Part shown: positions 10,508 through 20,211 of the stretch, piece after piece
Layout: every line of letters starts with the position of its first letter
How positions within the stretch are numbered: the first letter of the stretch is position 1
Source of the DNA: Undibacterium_A arcticum
GTDB lineage: Bacteria; Pseudomonadota; Gammaproteobacteria; Burkholderiales; Burkholderiaceae_D
Assembly (NCBI RefSeq): GCF_042660705.1
Contig: NZ_JBHSUQ010000001.1
Direction: 5' to 3' (one strand)
DNA length: 64,000 bases
Position numbers and translations under genes: made by a program
Notes under the pieces: model-generated
What the model was told of the DNA's origin: nothing
Databases searched by the model: none
The model's input: the letters and a program-made list of their open reading frames with translations, nothing else

Positions 10508-11704
10508 TCAAGCGATCTTGCACATGGTTTTGTCCAGCGGCAGGAACGACTTGCCGAACGAAACGATGTCCGCGTAATCGTTCTTGCTGCGCATTTTCGA
10601 TTTCGCCTTGCCTTTGAGCAGGTAGTAATTTTTGAGCACTTGATGATCGCCCTTGCGGATTTCTTCGGTGCCGGTCAGACCTTCGTATTTCATTCCTTCC
10701 ATCGCTGCGATCACGGCTTTCGGGTCAGTGCTGTTGGCCTTGATGATCGCGTCCAGCAGGATCTTGGTACAGATGGAAGAACTGGCAAGACTGTAATTGG
10801 GATCGATCGTCAGGCTGGAATTGACAAACTTCACGAATTCCTTGTTGAACGGCGAATCGATCGCATGCCAGTATTGCGCGCCGAAATACACGCCGTCGCA
10901 AATGTCCGCGCCTAGCGTTTCAAACTGTTCCAGGCCGGAGGCCCAGGCCATCAATATCGTCATATGGTTTTTCATGCCGAAGCTGACCGCCTGGCGCAAG
11001 GTGTCGGACGACTGCGAACCGAAATTCAACAGCAGCAATACATCGGGTTTGGCTGCCATCGCATTGGTCAGATAGCCGCTGAATTCCTTTTCGGCGAGCG
11101 AGTGATAACTGTTGCCGACGTGCTCAATGCCCTTTTCCTTGAAGACCGCCTTGGCGGCGCTGAGCAAGCCGTCGCCGAACACATATTGCGGTGTGATCGT
11201 GTACCAGCGTTTCGCATTCGGCAGTTTATCGAGCAAAGGACGCACGGTTTGTCCGATCGCGCCGAAAGTGGGGGCCGACCAGCGGAAAGTGGCGCGATTG
11301 CATTCGGTGCCCGTGATCTCGTCCGCGCCTGCATAAGTGATGAAAATGCTGTTGGCCTTTTCCGCTTCCTTGCCCATGGCCAGCGCTTCCGACGACAGGC
11401 TACCGCCAGCAAAAAAGTGCGTTCCCTTTTCTATAGCCTCTTGCATTTTTCGTACCGCGGTTGCCGGTTTCCCTTCGGTATCGATCGCGGTGTAGCTGAG
11501 ATTTCTACCTAGCACTTTTCCGTATTTCTGCAGCATCAGCTTCATGCCCATGTCTGCAAATTTTCCGTTGGCAGCAAACGGGCCGGACATCGGCACCGGG
11601 CAGCCAAATTGAATGACATCCGATTGCGCAAACACATCACCGAATGACAGTGCGCCAGGTGCTGCAAGTGCGGAAAGCTTAAGAAAACCGCGACGATTGA
11701 TCAT
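10508..11704 (-). CDS. ABC transporter substrate-binding protein (LivK type), Tat signal
   Basis: A 398-residue periplasmic type I substrate-binding protein. The N-terminus has a twin-arginine signal (NRRGFLK, then a short hydrophobic core ending at FAQ). It is followed by IQFGCPVPMSGPFAANGKFADMG, which matches the start of the family. ETEGKPATAVRKMQEAIEKG-like and FFAGGSLSSEALA elements belong to the first lobe. It lies 64 bases upstream of livH and heads the operon. Tat export and the sequence recall binding proteins for amides and aromatic acids rather than for leucine, but the ligand cannot be read from the sequence. Together with the M20 hydrolase nearby it may bind an N-acyl amino acid or similar compound (inference). 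Confidence 0.9.
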   Translation of the reverse strand: MINRRGFLKLSALAAPGALSFGDVFAQSDVIQFGCPVPMSGPFAANGKFADMGMKLMLQKYGKVLGRNLSYTAIDTEGKPATAVRKMQEAIEKGTHFFAGGSLSSEALAMGKEAEKANSIFITYAGADEITGTECNRATFRWSAPTFGAIGQTVRPLLDKLPNAKRWYTITPQYVFGDGLLSAAKAVFKEKGIEHVGNSYHSLAEKEFSGYLTNAMAAKPDVLLLLNFGSQSSDTLRQAVSFGMKNHMTILMAWASGLEQFETLGADICDGVYFGAQYWHAIDSPFNKEFVKFVNSSLTIDPNYSLASSSICTKILLDAIIKANSTDPKAVIAAMEGMKYEGLTGTEEIRKGDHQVLKNYYLLKGKAKSKMRSKNDYADIVSFGKSFLPLDKTMCKIA

Positions 11705-11793
11705 AATTCCATCTCCAAAAATGACGGTTCATTAACAGCTTGCATCTACAATTTTTAACGCAAGTTCTGCACCAACTACTGAGAAAATTTCGA

Positions 11794-12894
11794 TCAGAAG
11801 CGATGACGGATACCAAGTGCCATACTGTTGCCGACGGTTTGATCTGTGATCTTGTCGTACATATAGACCGCATACAGGTCGGTGCGCTTCGACACATTGT
11901 AGTCATAACCCAGCGACGCCGTATTGCGCTTGAGTGAAGCACCGATGGCAGCACCTTCACGCTTGGTATTGGCCCACGACGCCAGAATCGCGCCAGCGCC
12001 GACCGGGATGCTGGCTCCTAGCTGGACTGTCTGGTCCTTCAGGTCAATGTCGTGCGACGTCTGGTCGTAAGTTGCAAACAGCTTCGCGATTGTCAGGTCA
12101 TAGCTGCCACCGACAAACCATGCTGACTGGCGCGCTGCCATCATGCCGCTTGGTAGTGGAATGTTGGTTGTCGGTTGTACGTTGTTCGGTGAAACTTCCA
12201 AAGGATTGTTGACTTGAACCCGTTGGTAGTAAGCGGTCAACCCCAGCGGGCCGTGGAAGTACAACAGGTTAGCACCGACATTATTTTTTCCGGTATTGCC
12301 GGCCACCTCGCCAAACTGGTAATGCAGGTTGGCCTTCAGACCAGCAAAGTTAGGTGTTGTATAAATGATCTCATTGCTCCAACCGGTATCGCCCGCAACC
12401 GAGTTAGTCCAGCCGGATGCATTGAACCTAGGGACATCCATGTGCAACATCAATGGCGATAGCTTGAATGAGCCACCGAACGGATTGAACAGAGTCGATG
12501 GCAGGAAGTTCGGTGCCAGATCGCGCCCTAGTGATACGGCACCAAAGCTGCCGGACAGGCCGACGTTAGCATCGCGCGAGAACAGCGTTTCGCCTTCATT
12601 GAAACGACCGGAAGCACCAGTGTCGGAGCGGAAGAACGAGGTCAGCTTGAAGTTGGCATTGAGTCCATTTCCTAGATCTTCAGAACCCTTGAAGCCGATC
12701 CACGAGGTTGTCATTCCGCTGCTGTTAACGACGCTGGTACGTCCGGAATCGCCGCTGTATTTCAACGAACCGACATAAGTGTCGATCACACCGGCAACCG
12801 AGACTGAGGTTTGTGCCATTGCCGGAATAGCCATCGCTCCGCCAAGGGCGATAGCGAGTTGCATTTTTTTGAACCTGCATTGAGTTGGGTGCAT
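11794..12894 (-). CDS. Gram-negative trimeric porin (Burkholderia type)
   Basis: A 366-residue outer-membrane beta-barrel of the porin_4 family. A signal peptide (cleavage after AMA) precedes QTSVSVAGVIDTYVG, the usual first strand. WIGFKGSEDLGNGLNANFKL is the conserved loop and strand region. The chain ends in phenylalanine (MALGIRHRF), the BAM recognition signal. An AGGAG site 5 bases upstream supports the start at 12894. It lies downstream-facing between the M20 gene and the liv operon and shares their strand. This suggests that it is the outer-membrane entry pore for the same substrate. Confidence 0.95.
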   Translation of the reverse strand: MHPTQCRFKKMQLAIALGGAMAIPAMAQTSVSVAGVIDTYVGSLKYSGDSGRTSVVNSSGMTTSWIGFKGSEDLGNGLNANFKLTSFFRSDTGASGRFNEGETLFSRDANVGLSGSFGAVSLGRDLAPNFLPSTLFNPFGGSFKLSPLMLHMDVPRFNASGWTNSVAGDTGWSNEIIYTTPNFAGLKANLHYQFGEVAGNTGKNNVGANLLYFHGPLGLTAYYQRVQVNNPLEVSPNNVQPTTNIPLPSGMMAARQSAWFVGGSYDLTIAKLFATYDQTSHDIDLKDQTVQLGASIPVGAGAILASWANTKREGAAIGASLKRNTASLGYDYNVSKRTDLYAVYMYDKITDQTVGNSMALGIRHRF

Positions 12895-13518
12895 CCTGTC
12901 TCCTGATTTATAAGTTCGATATGAATTTCTGGTTTTATATTTTAACTACGACCAGCAGTTATGGCTATTGCAGAACGATGATCCGTGGAGCCGCCACGGC
13001 GGGTAAAAAACAGAAGATGTCTTGCAATCAATTCACCTGAGTTTGTAAAGCACCGACCTAAGCATGGCGATGCTGATGATGTTTTCGGCGATTACACTTA
13101 GGATTTCCACTTCTTTTCCGAGCCGGCGAAAATTACCTATTCCAGCGGACAGAAGTGGCCATGCTCGGCTTTCCATGGCGGAAAATTCTTCGGTGACATC
13201 CGCCAACCGCAGCCACTTTCAGCAGATACAAGACCCCATCAACAATCGCTTTTTCTTGTGCGTCGGCTTTCCGCTTCGCTTTTCAATTGGAATAAAGTGA
13301 CCTTCTATCATTGCCGATTCACCTGACTTAGCGTCGCTTTGGTATGCTTCATAACAATCTAAAAACTTGATTTGTGCATGAAAACTATTTCTTGTTTTTT
13401 CATGATTTATTTTTTATTTAATACAAAAATTGAGATTGAAAATCCTCCAATCAAGGCTTGAATAGAAGTCAACTTTATTCAACGCACTCTTTACAACACA
13501 GCTAAAACACAGATGCGT
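12895..13518. other. Intergenic stretch, promoter region of the porin plus AT-rich and degenerate sequence
   Basis: About 620 bases. The part next to the porin would hold its promoter. Bases 13370-13500 are AT-rich. On the minus strand about 13060-13310 can be read as short coding-like pieces in different frames, which suggests a decayed gene that I could not identify. Confidence 0.4.
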
Positions 13519-14712
13519 TTATGCCTTATTTAGGTAAGTCTCGGCCAACCGTACCCAGTAAGTCGCACCGATCGGCAACAAGTCATCATTGAAGTCATAG
13601 CTTGGATTGTGCAGATTGCATGGCCCTAAATGATGTCCTGAGTCGCGGTGTTCACCGCCTCCATTGCCGATGTGAACATAGCAGCCTGGCTTTTCGAGTA
13701 GCATGAAAGCGAAATCCTCGGAAGCTAGGCAAGGCTCCATTTGTATATCGACCTGATCTGTACCAACAATCGCGCGCATCACGTCGATCGCAAACGCGGT
13801 TTCTTTCGCATGGTTCACGAGCACTGGGTAATTCCGGCGGAACTGGAATTCCAACTGCGCATCAAACGCGGAAGCTGTGTGCTGTGCGATGTCGCGCATG
13901 CGTTGTTCGATCAAGTTCAGTACGTCGATGCTGAAGGTGCGTACTGTACCAATCAGTGTCGCCTCATCCGGAATCACATTGACCGCGCTACCGGCATGAA
14001 TTTGCGAGATCGAAAGCACGCCCAGGTCGAGCGGGCTTTTGTTAAGCGTGATGATGGTTTGCCAGCTTTGTGCAATCTGCACAGCGATCATGATGGGATC
14101 GATCGCTTTATGGGGCTGTGCAGCATGACCACCTTTGCCTTTGATTGTCACTTTAAATTCGTTGAGAGACGCCAGCATTGGTCCTGGTGTCACGCCAAAG
14201 GCGCCAACTGCCATCCCTGGAAAGTTGTGCATGCCGAATACAGCCTCCATCGGACATTGCTCAAACAAGGCATCATCAATCATCCGTTTCGCGCCAGCGC
14301 CACCCTCTTCCGCCGGCTGGAAAATCAGGTACACAGTGCCATCAAAATTACGGTGTTTAGCCAAATAACAGGCAGCGCCCAATAGCATCGCAGTATGACC
14401 GTCATGGCCGCAAGCGTGCATCTTGCCTTCATGCTTGGACGTGTAATGGAAGTTGTTCAGCTCCTGCATCGGCAATGCATCCATGTCGGCGCGCAAGCCG
14501 ATCGCGCGATCGCTACAACCATTCTTGACGATACCGACTACGCCAGTCACGCCCAAACCGCGTAACACTGGGATACCCCAATCAGACAACTTTTGCGCAA
14601 TGATATCGGAGGTGCGGTTTTCTTCGTAGCAGAGTTCTGGATGCGCATGAATATCGCGCCGGATTTGCTGTAACTCGGTGTGGAACTGGAGAATGGAATC
14701 GATCAGTTTCAA
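13519..14712 (-). CDS. M20 family amidohydrolase (hippurate hydrolase-like)
   Basis: A 397-residue cytoplasmic metal-dependent amidohydrolase of the M20D/HipO group, which cleaves N-acyl amino acids such as hippurate or indole-3-acetyl conjugates. Motifs: RRDIHAHPELCYEE near residue 18, LRADMDALPM, MHACGHDGHTAMLLGAA with metal ligands, LIFQPAEEGGAGAKRM with the catalytic glutamate pair, FGMHNFPG, and C-terminal SEDFAFML and GCYVHIGNGG. Full length with no defect. It lies between the porin and a divergent LysR gene. The context suggests that the acyl amino acid imported by porin and Liv-type transporter is hydrolysed here (inference). Confidence 0.93.
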   Translation of the reverse strand: MKLIDSILQFHTELQQIRRDIHAHPELCYEENRTSDIIAQKLSDWGIPVLRGLGVTGVVGIVKNGCSDRAIGLRADMDALPMQELNNFHYTSKHEGKMHACGHDGHTAMLLGAACYLAKHRNFDGTVYLIFQPAEEGGAGAKRMIDDALFEQCPMEAVFGMHNFPGMAVGAFGVTPGPMLASLNEFKVTIKGKGGHAAQPHKAIDPIMIAVQIAQSWQTIITLNKSPLDLGVLSISQIHAGSAVNVIPDEATLIGTVRTFSIDVLNLIEQRMRDIAQHTASAFDAQLEFQFRRNYPVLVNHAKETAFAIDVMRAIVGTDQVDIQMEPCLASEDFAFMLLEKPGCYVHIGNGGGEHRDSGHHLGPCNLHNPSYDFNDDLLPIGATYWVRLAETYLNKA

Positions 14713-14759
14713 GATAAGCTCTCGTTTGTTGTCGTTGAATTTACTCTAATGAACCAGAA

Positions 14760-15153
14760 AGGAATTGCTAGAAACGGGTACTGTTTTTTATTTTTAGCCA
14801 CCATATTCGGATCACGATGTTCTTCAATTTTTGCTTGGTGCAAGAAATAGCGTTATTTGAGACTCCGCACGCAAACCCCATCTCATTGGTCATGACGATT
14901 GTCGTGCATCCCACTTTTCCAGCGCTTACATGGCGCGCATATATCTGTTAGCAATTCCGGATTGAGAGCCGAGATCGGCTCGTCAAGCTGCATCAGTTCG
15001 GGTCCATCGCCAGCGCACTTGCAACGGCGACACGCTGCTGCTGGCTGCCAGATAGATGAGATGGATAGCAGATGATCAAACCGAACTCCAATAGCAAGCC
15101 ACGAATCCAGTTTGCTGTCGGTCCCTGGACCATCAGCTTGACTGTATTCAAAC
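14760..15153 (-). pseudogene. Remnant of a polar amino acid ABC transporter ATP-binding protein
   Basis: Translating the minus strand piecewise gives a decayed ATPase C-terminal half. The pieces are VKLMVQGPTANWIRGLLLEF, then YPSHLSGSQQQRVAVASALA (signature motif), then after a frameshift LMQLDEPISALNPELL (Walker B), then TTIVMTNEMGFACGVSN (H-loop region, normally THEMGFAREV). The order and spacing are those of GlnQ/HisP-type ATPases. Several frame changes are needed, so it is not functional. It fills most of the gap between the M20 gene and the LysR gene. Confidence 0.75.
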
Positions 15154-15252
15154 GGTACAATCCGTCTTTTGATGATCGTAACTTGCCTGCCTATAAGTAG
15201 GTAGACACCATTTTGTTATGCTGACAACTGGCAGTTGTCTCCTAGGATATTC

Positions 15253-16205
15253 ATGAAATTACATCAGCTACAAGCATTAGTCGTGATCGCAGAGACCGGC
15301 AGCATCCGAGCTGCAGCACGCATTCTTGGAATATCGCAGGCCGCTGTTACTAAAGCCTTGCGTGAACTGGAAACCGAACAACAGCTACCGCTGGCATTGC
15401 GCAATGCCAGTGGTATTAGCTTTACCGAATACGGCAAGGCACTCCTGACCCACGCCCGGCTCATCGTCGGTCAGTTAAACCGTGCACAAACGGAGCTGGC
15501 GCAATTTCGCGGACAAGGGAAAGTCCAGTTAAGCATTGGCATTACACCATGGGTCATACTGGCTTTTTTACCAGAAGTCGTGACGCGCTTTCGCCAACAG
15601 ATGCCAGACGTCCAATTAGAAATCTTCGAGGGTCTGATGGGCGTCTCACAATCGCGTTTGCGTCACGGCGACATGGACTTCGCGATCAGCCAACATTTGA
15701 ATGACGTGATGGCACAAGAATTTCTAGTCAAGTGCTACTCAGCTATCGGTCGTGGGTAGCAGTCCGGAGCGGTCACCCGCTTCAGAGCTGTAGCTCAATT
15801 CATGGTCTGCTTGAGCATGACTGGGTAGTAAATTATGCGACAGATGGTCGTGAAGCCTTCATGGATAACCTGTTCTGGCAACATGGCGCATACATCGACG
15901 AGAACCGGATCATACGTGCGCACTCTCTCGGACTTTTGCAAACTTTGGTAGAACAAGCTGGGATGATCGGTTTTTATCCCGGTCCACTGCTTGTCACTTT
16001 GCCGCTCCGCGAACGCATGGTCGTGCTACCGCTAAAAGAGCAATTTCAACTGGCAAGGCTTGGTATTATCACCCGTCGCGATAACACACTCAGTAGTGCT
16101 GCACAGTGCTTTATTGATTGCCTAATATATGTAATCCGTCGTCATTTTCGGTCTGCAAGTAGCGACGATCGCTTACTCTTCGACTCGCTGGAGTTACTGA
16201 TCTGA
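15253..16205 (+). pseudogene. LysR-family transcriptional regulator, one frameshift
   Basis: The ATG at 15253 starts MKLHQLQALVVIAETGSIRA, a canonical LysR winged-HTH start, with AAARILGISQAAVTKALREL as the recognition region. The first frame stops at 15757-15759. The next frame, from about 15732, continues with LLSYRSWVAVRSGHPLQ and the effector-binding domain to 16205. Joined near 15735 they make a typical protein of about 317 residues. It is divergent from the M20-porin-liv genes and is probably their regulator (inference). The shift does not sit in a long homopolymer. Confidence 0.85.
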
Positions 16206-16421
16206 ACTTAATGCCAGCACGTGTGAGGGTATTGTCAACTTAACAGGCTGTTGAAAGATCCCCCGGGCCTGTCAATAGATGGGCGCGGGTATACTTTGTG
16301 TAGTCAAAGCAATTTATCTGTTAAATCCATTCGCAAATCCGAGGTCACCCAACACGCCATGTTCAGCTACCGTTCGCTGGAAGAGCGCAGTCCTGCGGCA
16401 TTTTCCCAAGCTGATGATGTA

Positions 16422-16486
16422 CCTCAGGTGTTGCCAGCGTCCGCAATACGGTATTAAGCAGACGGTCGTTTGAAATTCCTGAATGC
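16422..16486 (-). repeat. 65-bp repeat, right copy (inverted relative to 7004-7068)
   Basis: Exact inverted copy of 7004-7068. It lies about 220 bases after the LysR gene in a stretch (16206-16690) with no other supported gene. Confidence 0.85.
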
Positions 16487-16696
16487 TTCTAAAGGGTCGA
16501 ACTCGGACCTTCGCAAATGACGCAGTTCGGCCACAACCAGCCAGTCGAGAAAGTTCTCGATTACAGTCATTCGCGCTGATATCCTCGTCGACTTGATCCA
16601 TCAAATACATTGGCTGACGAAACGGATTGAGATATTTGGATAGCTCCTTGATCAATTAAAATAGCGGCCTGTGACACAGCTACCAATCTCATGCCC

Positions 16697-17241
16697 ATGA
16701 TTCTTGATCACGATATTGCAACGCGGTTTATTGAGACCTACAAACGATTCCTTCTTGCCATAGATGTCGACACGCATGGATTAGATTTGGAAGTCACATT
16801 GCTCGAAAAATGCAAAGGGCACGCAAGAAACTGATGGCGGAACCATCATTGATGGAGCGGTATATTGCGCATGCTAGGCAGACCGATGGCTACGATACAA
16901 ATATGCTTGGTGCCGTCAAGACACTCAAGATCGGTTCCTGGGTCTATCTGCGGGACACCCGCTCTTACTCGATATTCATTCAGGCGGATAGTTCAGTTGC
17001 CTTTGGCGTCCTAGGTTTGACCGACCGCATTCGAGACATTGTCGGCGGTTCCGGTAAATTTTTTGAGGCAGGTGTTATCGAGATCAACAGCCACTATGTC
17101 TGTGACGGTTTAATCGCTGGCGTAGTGTTACTCGGCAAAGGTTACATGCAAAGTTACACCAAGACGCTGGCAACATTGCGTCAGCAAGGGCATTTCCATA
17201 CACATGACTCGCAATCCGTCCAATCAGCAAACGCCAAATAA
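16697..17241 (+). pseudogene. Protein of unknown function, frameshifted
   Basis: The frame from ATG 16697 (MILDHDIATRFIETYKRFLL) stops at about 16832. The next frame, open from about 16810, gives MQRARKKLMAEPSLMERYIA and runs to 17241. Joined at GAAAAATGCAAAGG they make one protein of about 180 residues. The C-terminal part (LKIGSWVYLRDTRSYSIFIQ, FGVLGLTDRIRDI) looks like a compact alpha/beta domain that I cannot assign. No signal peptide or membrane helix is seen. No RBS is evident, so the start is tentative. Confidence 0.5.
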
Positions 17242-17364
17242 TCATAAGCAAATGATGCAACCAAAATTCTTGCAAGAGCAAGGCCTGCCTGACGGGCAAA
17301 ATGTGGCTAAAAGCGGAAGGTCGCGTATGTATCGTCGTACGTCCGCTTCCAGCCTCATCGCATA

Positions 17365-17455
17365 TTCGCATCGACCTTGCCACCCTTTCGCATACGAAAG
17401 TTGCCAGCGTTTCGCATTTCAAAATAGCCACCAATTCGCATTTCAAACTGCCACC
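17365..17455. repeat. Four short direct repeats (TTCGCAT...TTGCCACC type)
   Basis: TTCGCA recurs at 17365, 17387, 17411 and 17435, each followed by a degenerate CAAA(C/G)TTGCCACC-like stretch, with a period of 22-24 bases. A related unit occurs at about 23224-23245. Spacing and repetition recall the multiple terminal repeats of IS21-type elements, and this may be the end of a lost element. The rest of 17242-17659 contains no gene. Confidence 0.55.
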
Positions 17456-17659
17456 ACAAGTTCGACAGTCAAGCAAGCAGTCGAACTTACGATGCGATTA
17501 TTTCGCGATTGATTTCTTGTTGTGCAGTGCTGGCGTGCGCTACCACCTTGCAGTGAAGAAAATGACTGGCTTAAATCAGCCGGCCAACAGCAGCCATTTG
17601 TGGCGCTCCATGTCCTGCTTTCGGTATACTGCTCTTTTAGATCTCAGTTGGGGTCGAAC

Positions 17660-18550
17660 ATGAACAATGAGAAACGCCACGCAAAGACACAGACGCTCGA
17701 CATCTCGTTTTTCGATACCGGGCCTGTCGACGGTCCGTCAGTCATCCTGTTACATGGGTGGCCCGATTCGGCAAGAGCTTGGAAGGGCGTCGCCAGCCGG
17801 CTGACTTGCGCGGGCTTTCGAACCGTCATCCCTGAGCTTCGCGGCACGGGCGATACCCGCTTTCTGCGAGCAGATGCCGTGCGCGACGGATCGGGTGTGG
17901 CTCTCGCACAGGACGCCATCGATCTCGCCGATGCAATCGGCCTCGACCGGTTCGACGTCGTCGGCCACGACTGGGGCGCCCGCGCCGCGTACACGCTCGC
18001 TGCACTCTTTCCGCACCGCGTTCGTCGCATCGCAGCGCTGGCCCTGGCGTTCCAGCCTTACGGAAAGTTCGAGCTTCCAGCATTTTCCCAAGCCAGAAAA
18101 TTCTGGTACCAGTGGTTCATGGCGCTCGATGACGGCCCTGCTGCAATCCGCGCCGACGCGAAAGGTTTTGCGCGGATTCAATGGGACACGTGGTCCCCGC
18201 CCGGTTGGTTCGATGACGAGGAGTTCACGTTGACCGCGTCGGCCTTTGACAATCCCGATTGGGTTCCAATTTCCCTCAATGGGTATCGGAGACGCTGGCG
18301 GAAAGACGAACCATCGGACCCGGCGTATTCGGAGCTCGCAGAACGGCTGCGTACAATCGATCGAATCGCAACGCCGACGCTGATGGTACAGGGCGCCGCG
18401 GATCAATGCGATGAACCGAACTCATCGGAAAACCTGGAACAGCATTTCACGGTGGGATACAGACGCCTTTTGATGAACGGTGTCGGACATTTTCCGCCGA
18501 GGGAAGCGCCGGACGATGTGGCAGATGCGCTGGTTGAGCATCTGCGTTGA
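17660..18550 (+). CDS. Alpha/beta hydrolase (epoxide hydrolase/haloalkane dehalogenase-like)
   Basis: A 296-residue cytoplasmic alpha/beta hydrolase. LLHGWPDSARAW is the oxyanion-hole HGxP motif. VVGHDWGARAAY is the nucleophile elbow with aspartate as nucleophile, which points to epoxide hydrolases or dehalogenases rather than serine esterases. GVGHFPPREAPDDV supplies the catalytic histidine. The ATG at 17660 was chosen because the homology starts shortly after it. It stands alone between repeat-like sequences and shows no frameshift. The substrate cannot be predicted. Confidence 0.88.
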   Translation: MNNEKRHAKTQTLDISFFDTGPVDGPSVILLHGWPDSARAWKGVASRLTCAGFRTVIPELRGTGDTRFLRADAVRDGSGVALAQDAIDLADAIGLDRFDVVGHDWGARAAYTLAALFPHRVRRIAALALAFQPYGKFELPAFSQARKFWYQWFMALDDGPAAIRADAKGFARIQWDTWSPPGWFDDEEFTLTASAFDNPDWVPISLNGYRRRWRKDEPSDPAYSELAERLRTIDRIATPTLMVQGAADQCDEPNSSENLEQHFTVGYRRLLMNGVGHFPPREAPDDVADALVEHLR

Positions 18551-18640
18551 TCGAGTCGGCTTGAGCACGGCGGAGCGGTCGAAATGTCCCGTGCCGGCCA
18601 TCAAGAGACATTGGGCGTCCCGCGCTCTACGTCAGGTCAA

Positions 18641-18798
18641 GACTGGTTGCGGTCACTGGGCTTCGATGGAACGCGAACCAGTTCTATCCAAAATGCGTTC
18701 TTCGCCTACATTGGCACGAACGGGAGCTTAAGTGGGTAGACCGGCCGTTGACGGAAATTTCTTAACGAGCGGCTGGTTTTCCAAGGCCTGGCGGGCAG
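18641..18798 (+). repeat. 158-bp repeat, copy A (inverted partner at 21156-21314)
   Basis: This stretch matches the reverse complement of 21156-21314 at about 90 percent identity by eye, with almost no gaps. It contains short coding-like runs but no intact gene. Together the copies flank an ABM-like gene, an NTF2-like gene, a short ORF and a cupin gene. Confidence 0.8.
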
Positions 18799-18947
18799 GT
18801 CCGACGCTGCTTTGCTGCCAGTCACCCGTGACGCCTGAATGGCCGGTGTCAGTCTGAAGCGGGCCGTTAATCTTTACTGTGCCACCGTCGGCACACAGCG
18901 CTCCGATCGAAAGCTGCGAACGAAGCAGAACGATCCCGGATAGGCTG

Positions 18948-19235
18948 TTACGGCTGCAGGTTGTGGACGTCAAACGCCGTTTCTTGTGGTGGCGGGGTCA
19001 ACCCGCCCTTGATGCCCTGTTGCATTCGGGGCATCAGGATGCCGTCGCGGAACTGCTCCCAACTCTCCTTGGAGTCGTGGACAGCCACGATCGTCCAGCC
19101 GCCAGCCGACGGACCAGCCGCGTGGAAGATCTGGCCTTTCGGCAGGCTCTCCCTGCTCGGATGCACCGCCGCGATTGACGCCTCGTACTGCTCCTTCGTT
19201 CCACCAGGGAAGTAATGCACGATCCCGTATGCCAT
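18948..19235 (-). CDS. Small protein, probable dimeric alpha-beta barrel (ABM-like)
   Basis: A 95-residue soluble protein starting MAYGIVHYFPGGTKEQYEA. HYFPGGTKEQYEASIAAVHP and WTIVAVHDSKESWEQFRDG fit the beta-alpha-beta pattern of ferredoxin-like dimeric alpha-beta barrel (antibiotic monooxygenase-like) proteins. I infer the fold from this pattern, not from a motif. Upstream on the minus strand lies AAAGGAGAACGAA, a good RBS. Function unknown. It stands alone and is convergent with the hydrolase gene. Confidence 0.7.
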   Translation of the reverse strand: MAYGIVHYFPGGTKEQYEASIAAVHPSRESLPKGQIFHAAGPSAGGWTIVAVHDSKESWEQFRDGILMPRMQQGIKGGLTPPPQETAFDVHNLQP

Positions 19236-19750
19236 TTCGTTCTCCTTTCAGCTTAAAGGAGCCGCCTGTCGCGGCCCTTGATGTTGACGCATAAAGTGAA
19301 ATCCTCAACGCGCAGCGGTTTAGGTCAACTTTGTTATCGGGAGACAGTTTTGCTGCGCCGCTTCGCGCGAAGCCGTATGGCCGCTTTCTGCCATGATGCT
19401 GAACGCGTACAAAAATCGGCCACAAGCTGCCGGTGGTCGCCGAAGAGAGCCTCTTGTCACGTCATTTGTTCAGCTTAGCCAAACGCCGATGACATACAAG
19501 CGAAATGTAACGAGGCCAAATGCGGACATTGACGTATCTCTTGTGATGAAACAAATTTCTGCCAATGTTTTCACGATAGCATGCAACGGGCCATCAGAAT
19601 GGCTGGCCGTCAGCATCCGGCCAAAGGAGACCTTCAAGGGCAACGCAAGAATTTCCGCGTAGCGGACATTGACGGCCAGTTGCTTCAGCACGAAACGGCC
19701 GGTAGTGTATGCTAAATTAGTAGCCCACTAATCACTCAAGGAGAATGATT
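19236..19750. other. Intergenic stretch with degenerate GGCCG-type motifs
   Basis: About 515 bases without a supported gene. Short variants of ATGGCCGCTTTC, GCGGACATTGACG and AACGGCCGG recur (around 19375, 19520, 19665 and 19695). Similar pieces occur near 20395-20430 and 21446-21495. They look like remnants of one dispersed repeat family. The AAGGAGA just before 19751 belongs to the next gene. Confidence 0.4.
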
Positions 19751-20182
19751 ATGTCCACAGAAGACGAAGTGCGCAAAGCATCAGAACAGTTCTACGCAGC
19801 GTTGAATAACATGGCCAATGGGGATGCCCGGCCACTGTCAGACATCTGGTCGCACGGTGAGGTCGTAACGGCCATGCATCCGATTGGCGGACGGCAGGTC
19901 GGTTGGGACAAAGTCCAAGAATCATTTCAGCAAGTGGCCCAGATCGCATCAGAGGGACAGATAAGACTGGATGATCAGATGATTCAGGTCATAGGAGATC
20001 TGGCCTACGAACTGGGTTCTGAGCGTGGGCAGGCTAAGTTTGCTGAACAACAGGTTACCTTGGATCATCGCGTTACAAACATCTACCGCCGCGAGGCGGG
20101 TAGCTGGAAGATCGTCCATCACCACACGGATGTTTCTCCGGCGATGTTGGATGTTCTTAAGGGGATGCAGGCCAAGACGTAA
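19751..20182 (+). CDS. NTF2-like (SnoaL/ketosteroid-isomerase fold) protein
   Basis: A 143-residue soluble protein starting MSTEDEVRKASEQFYAALNN. DARPLSDIWSHGEVVTAMHP and RVTNIYRREAGSWKIVHHHT are the hallmark segments of DUF4440/SnoaL-like NTF2-fold proteins. The latter forms the C-terminal strands. The third codon of the open stretch (19751) is chosen as start because AAGGAGA ends 6 bases before it, while the ATG at 19745 would be too close. Members include isomerases, hydratases and binding proteins. Nothing here decides among them. Confidence 0.8.
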   Translation: MSTEDEVRKASEQFYAALNNMANGDARPLSDIWSHGEVVTAMHPIGGRQVGWDKVQESFQQVAQIASEGQIRLDDQMIQVIGDLAYELGSERGQAKFAEQQVTLDHRVTNIYRREAGSWKIVHHHTDVSPAMLDVLKGMQAKT

Positions 20183-20211
20183 TCAACCTATCCTGCCATC
20201 TTGGGTGAAAT

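Noticed and set aside
13060..13310. A gene in the porin/M20 gap
   Set aside because: Coding-like pieces switch frames repeatedly and no family could be named; kept only as a note on the gap.
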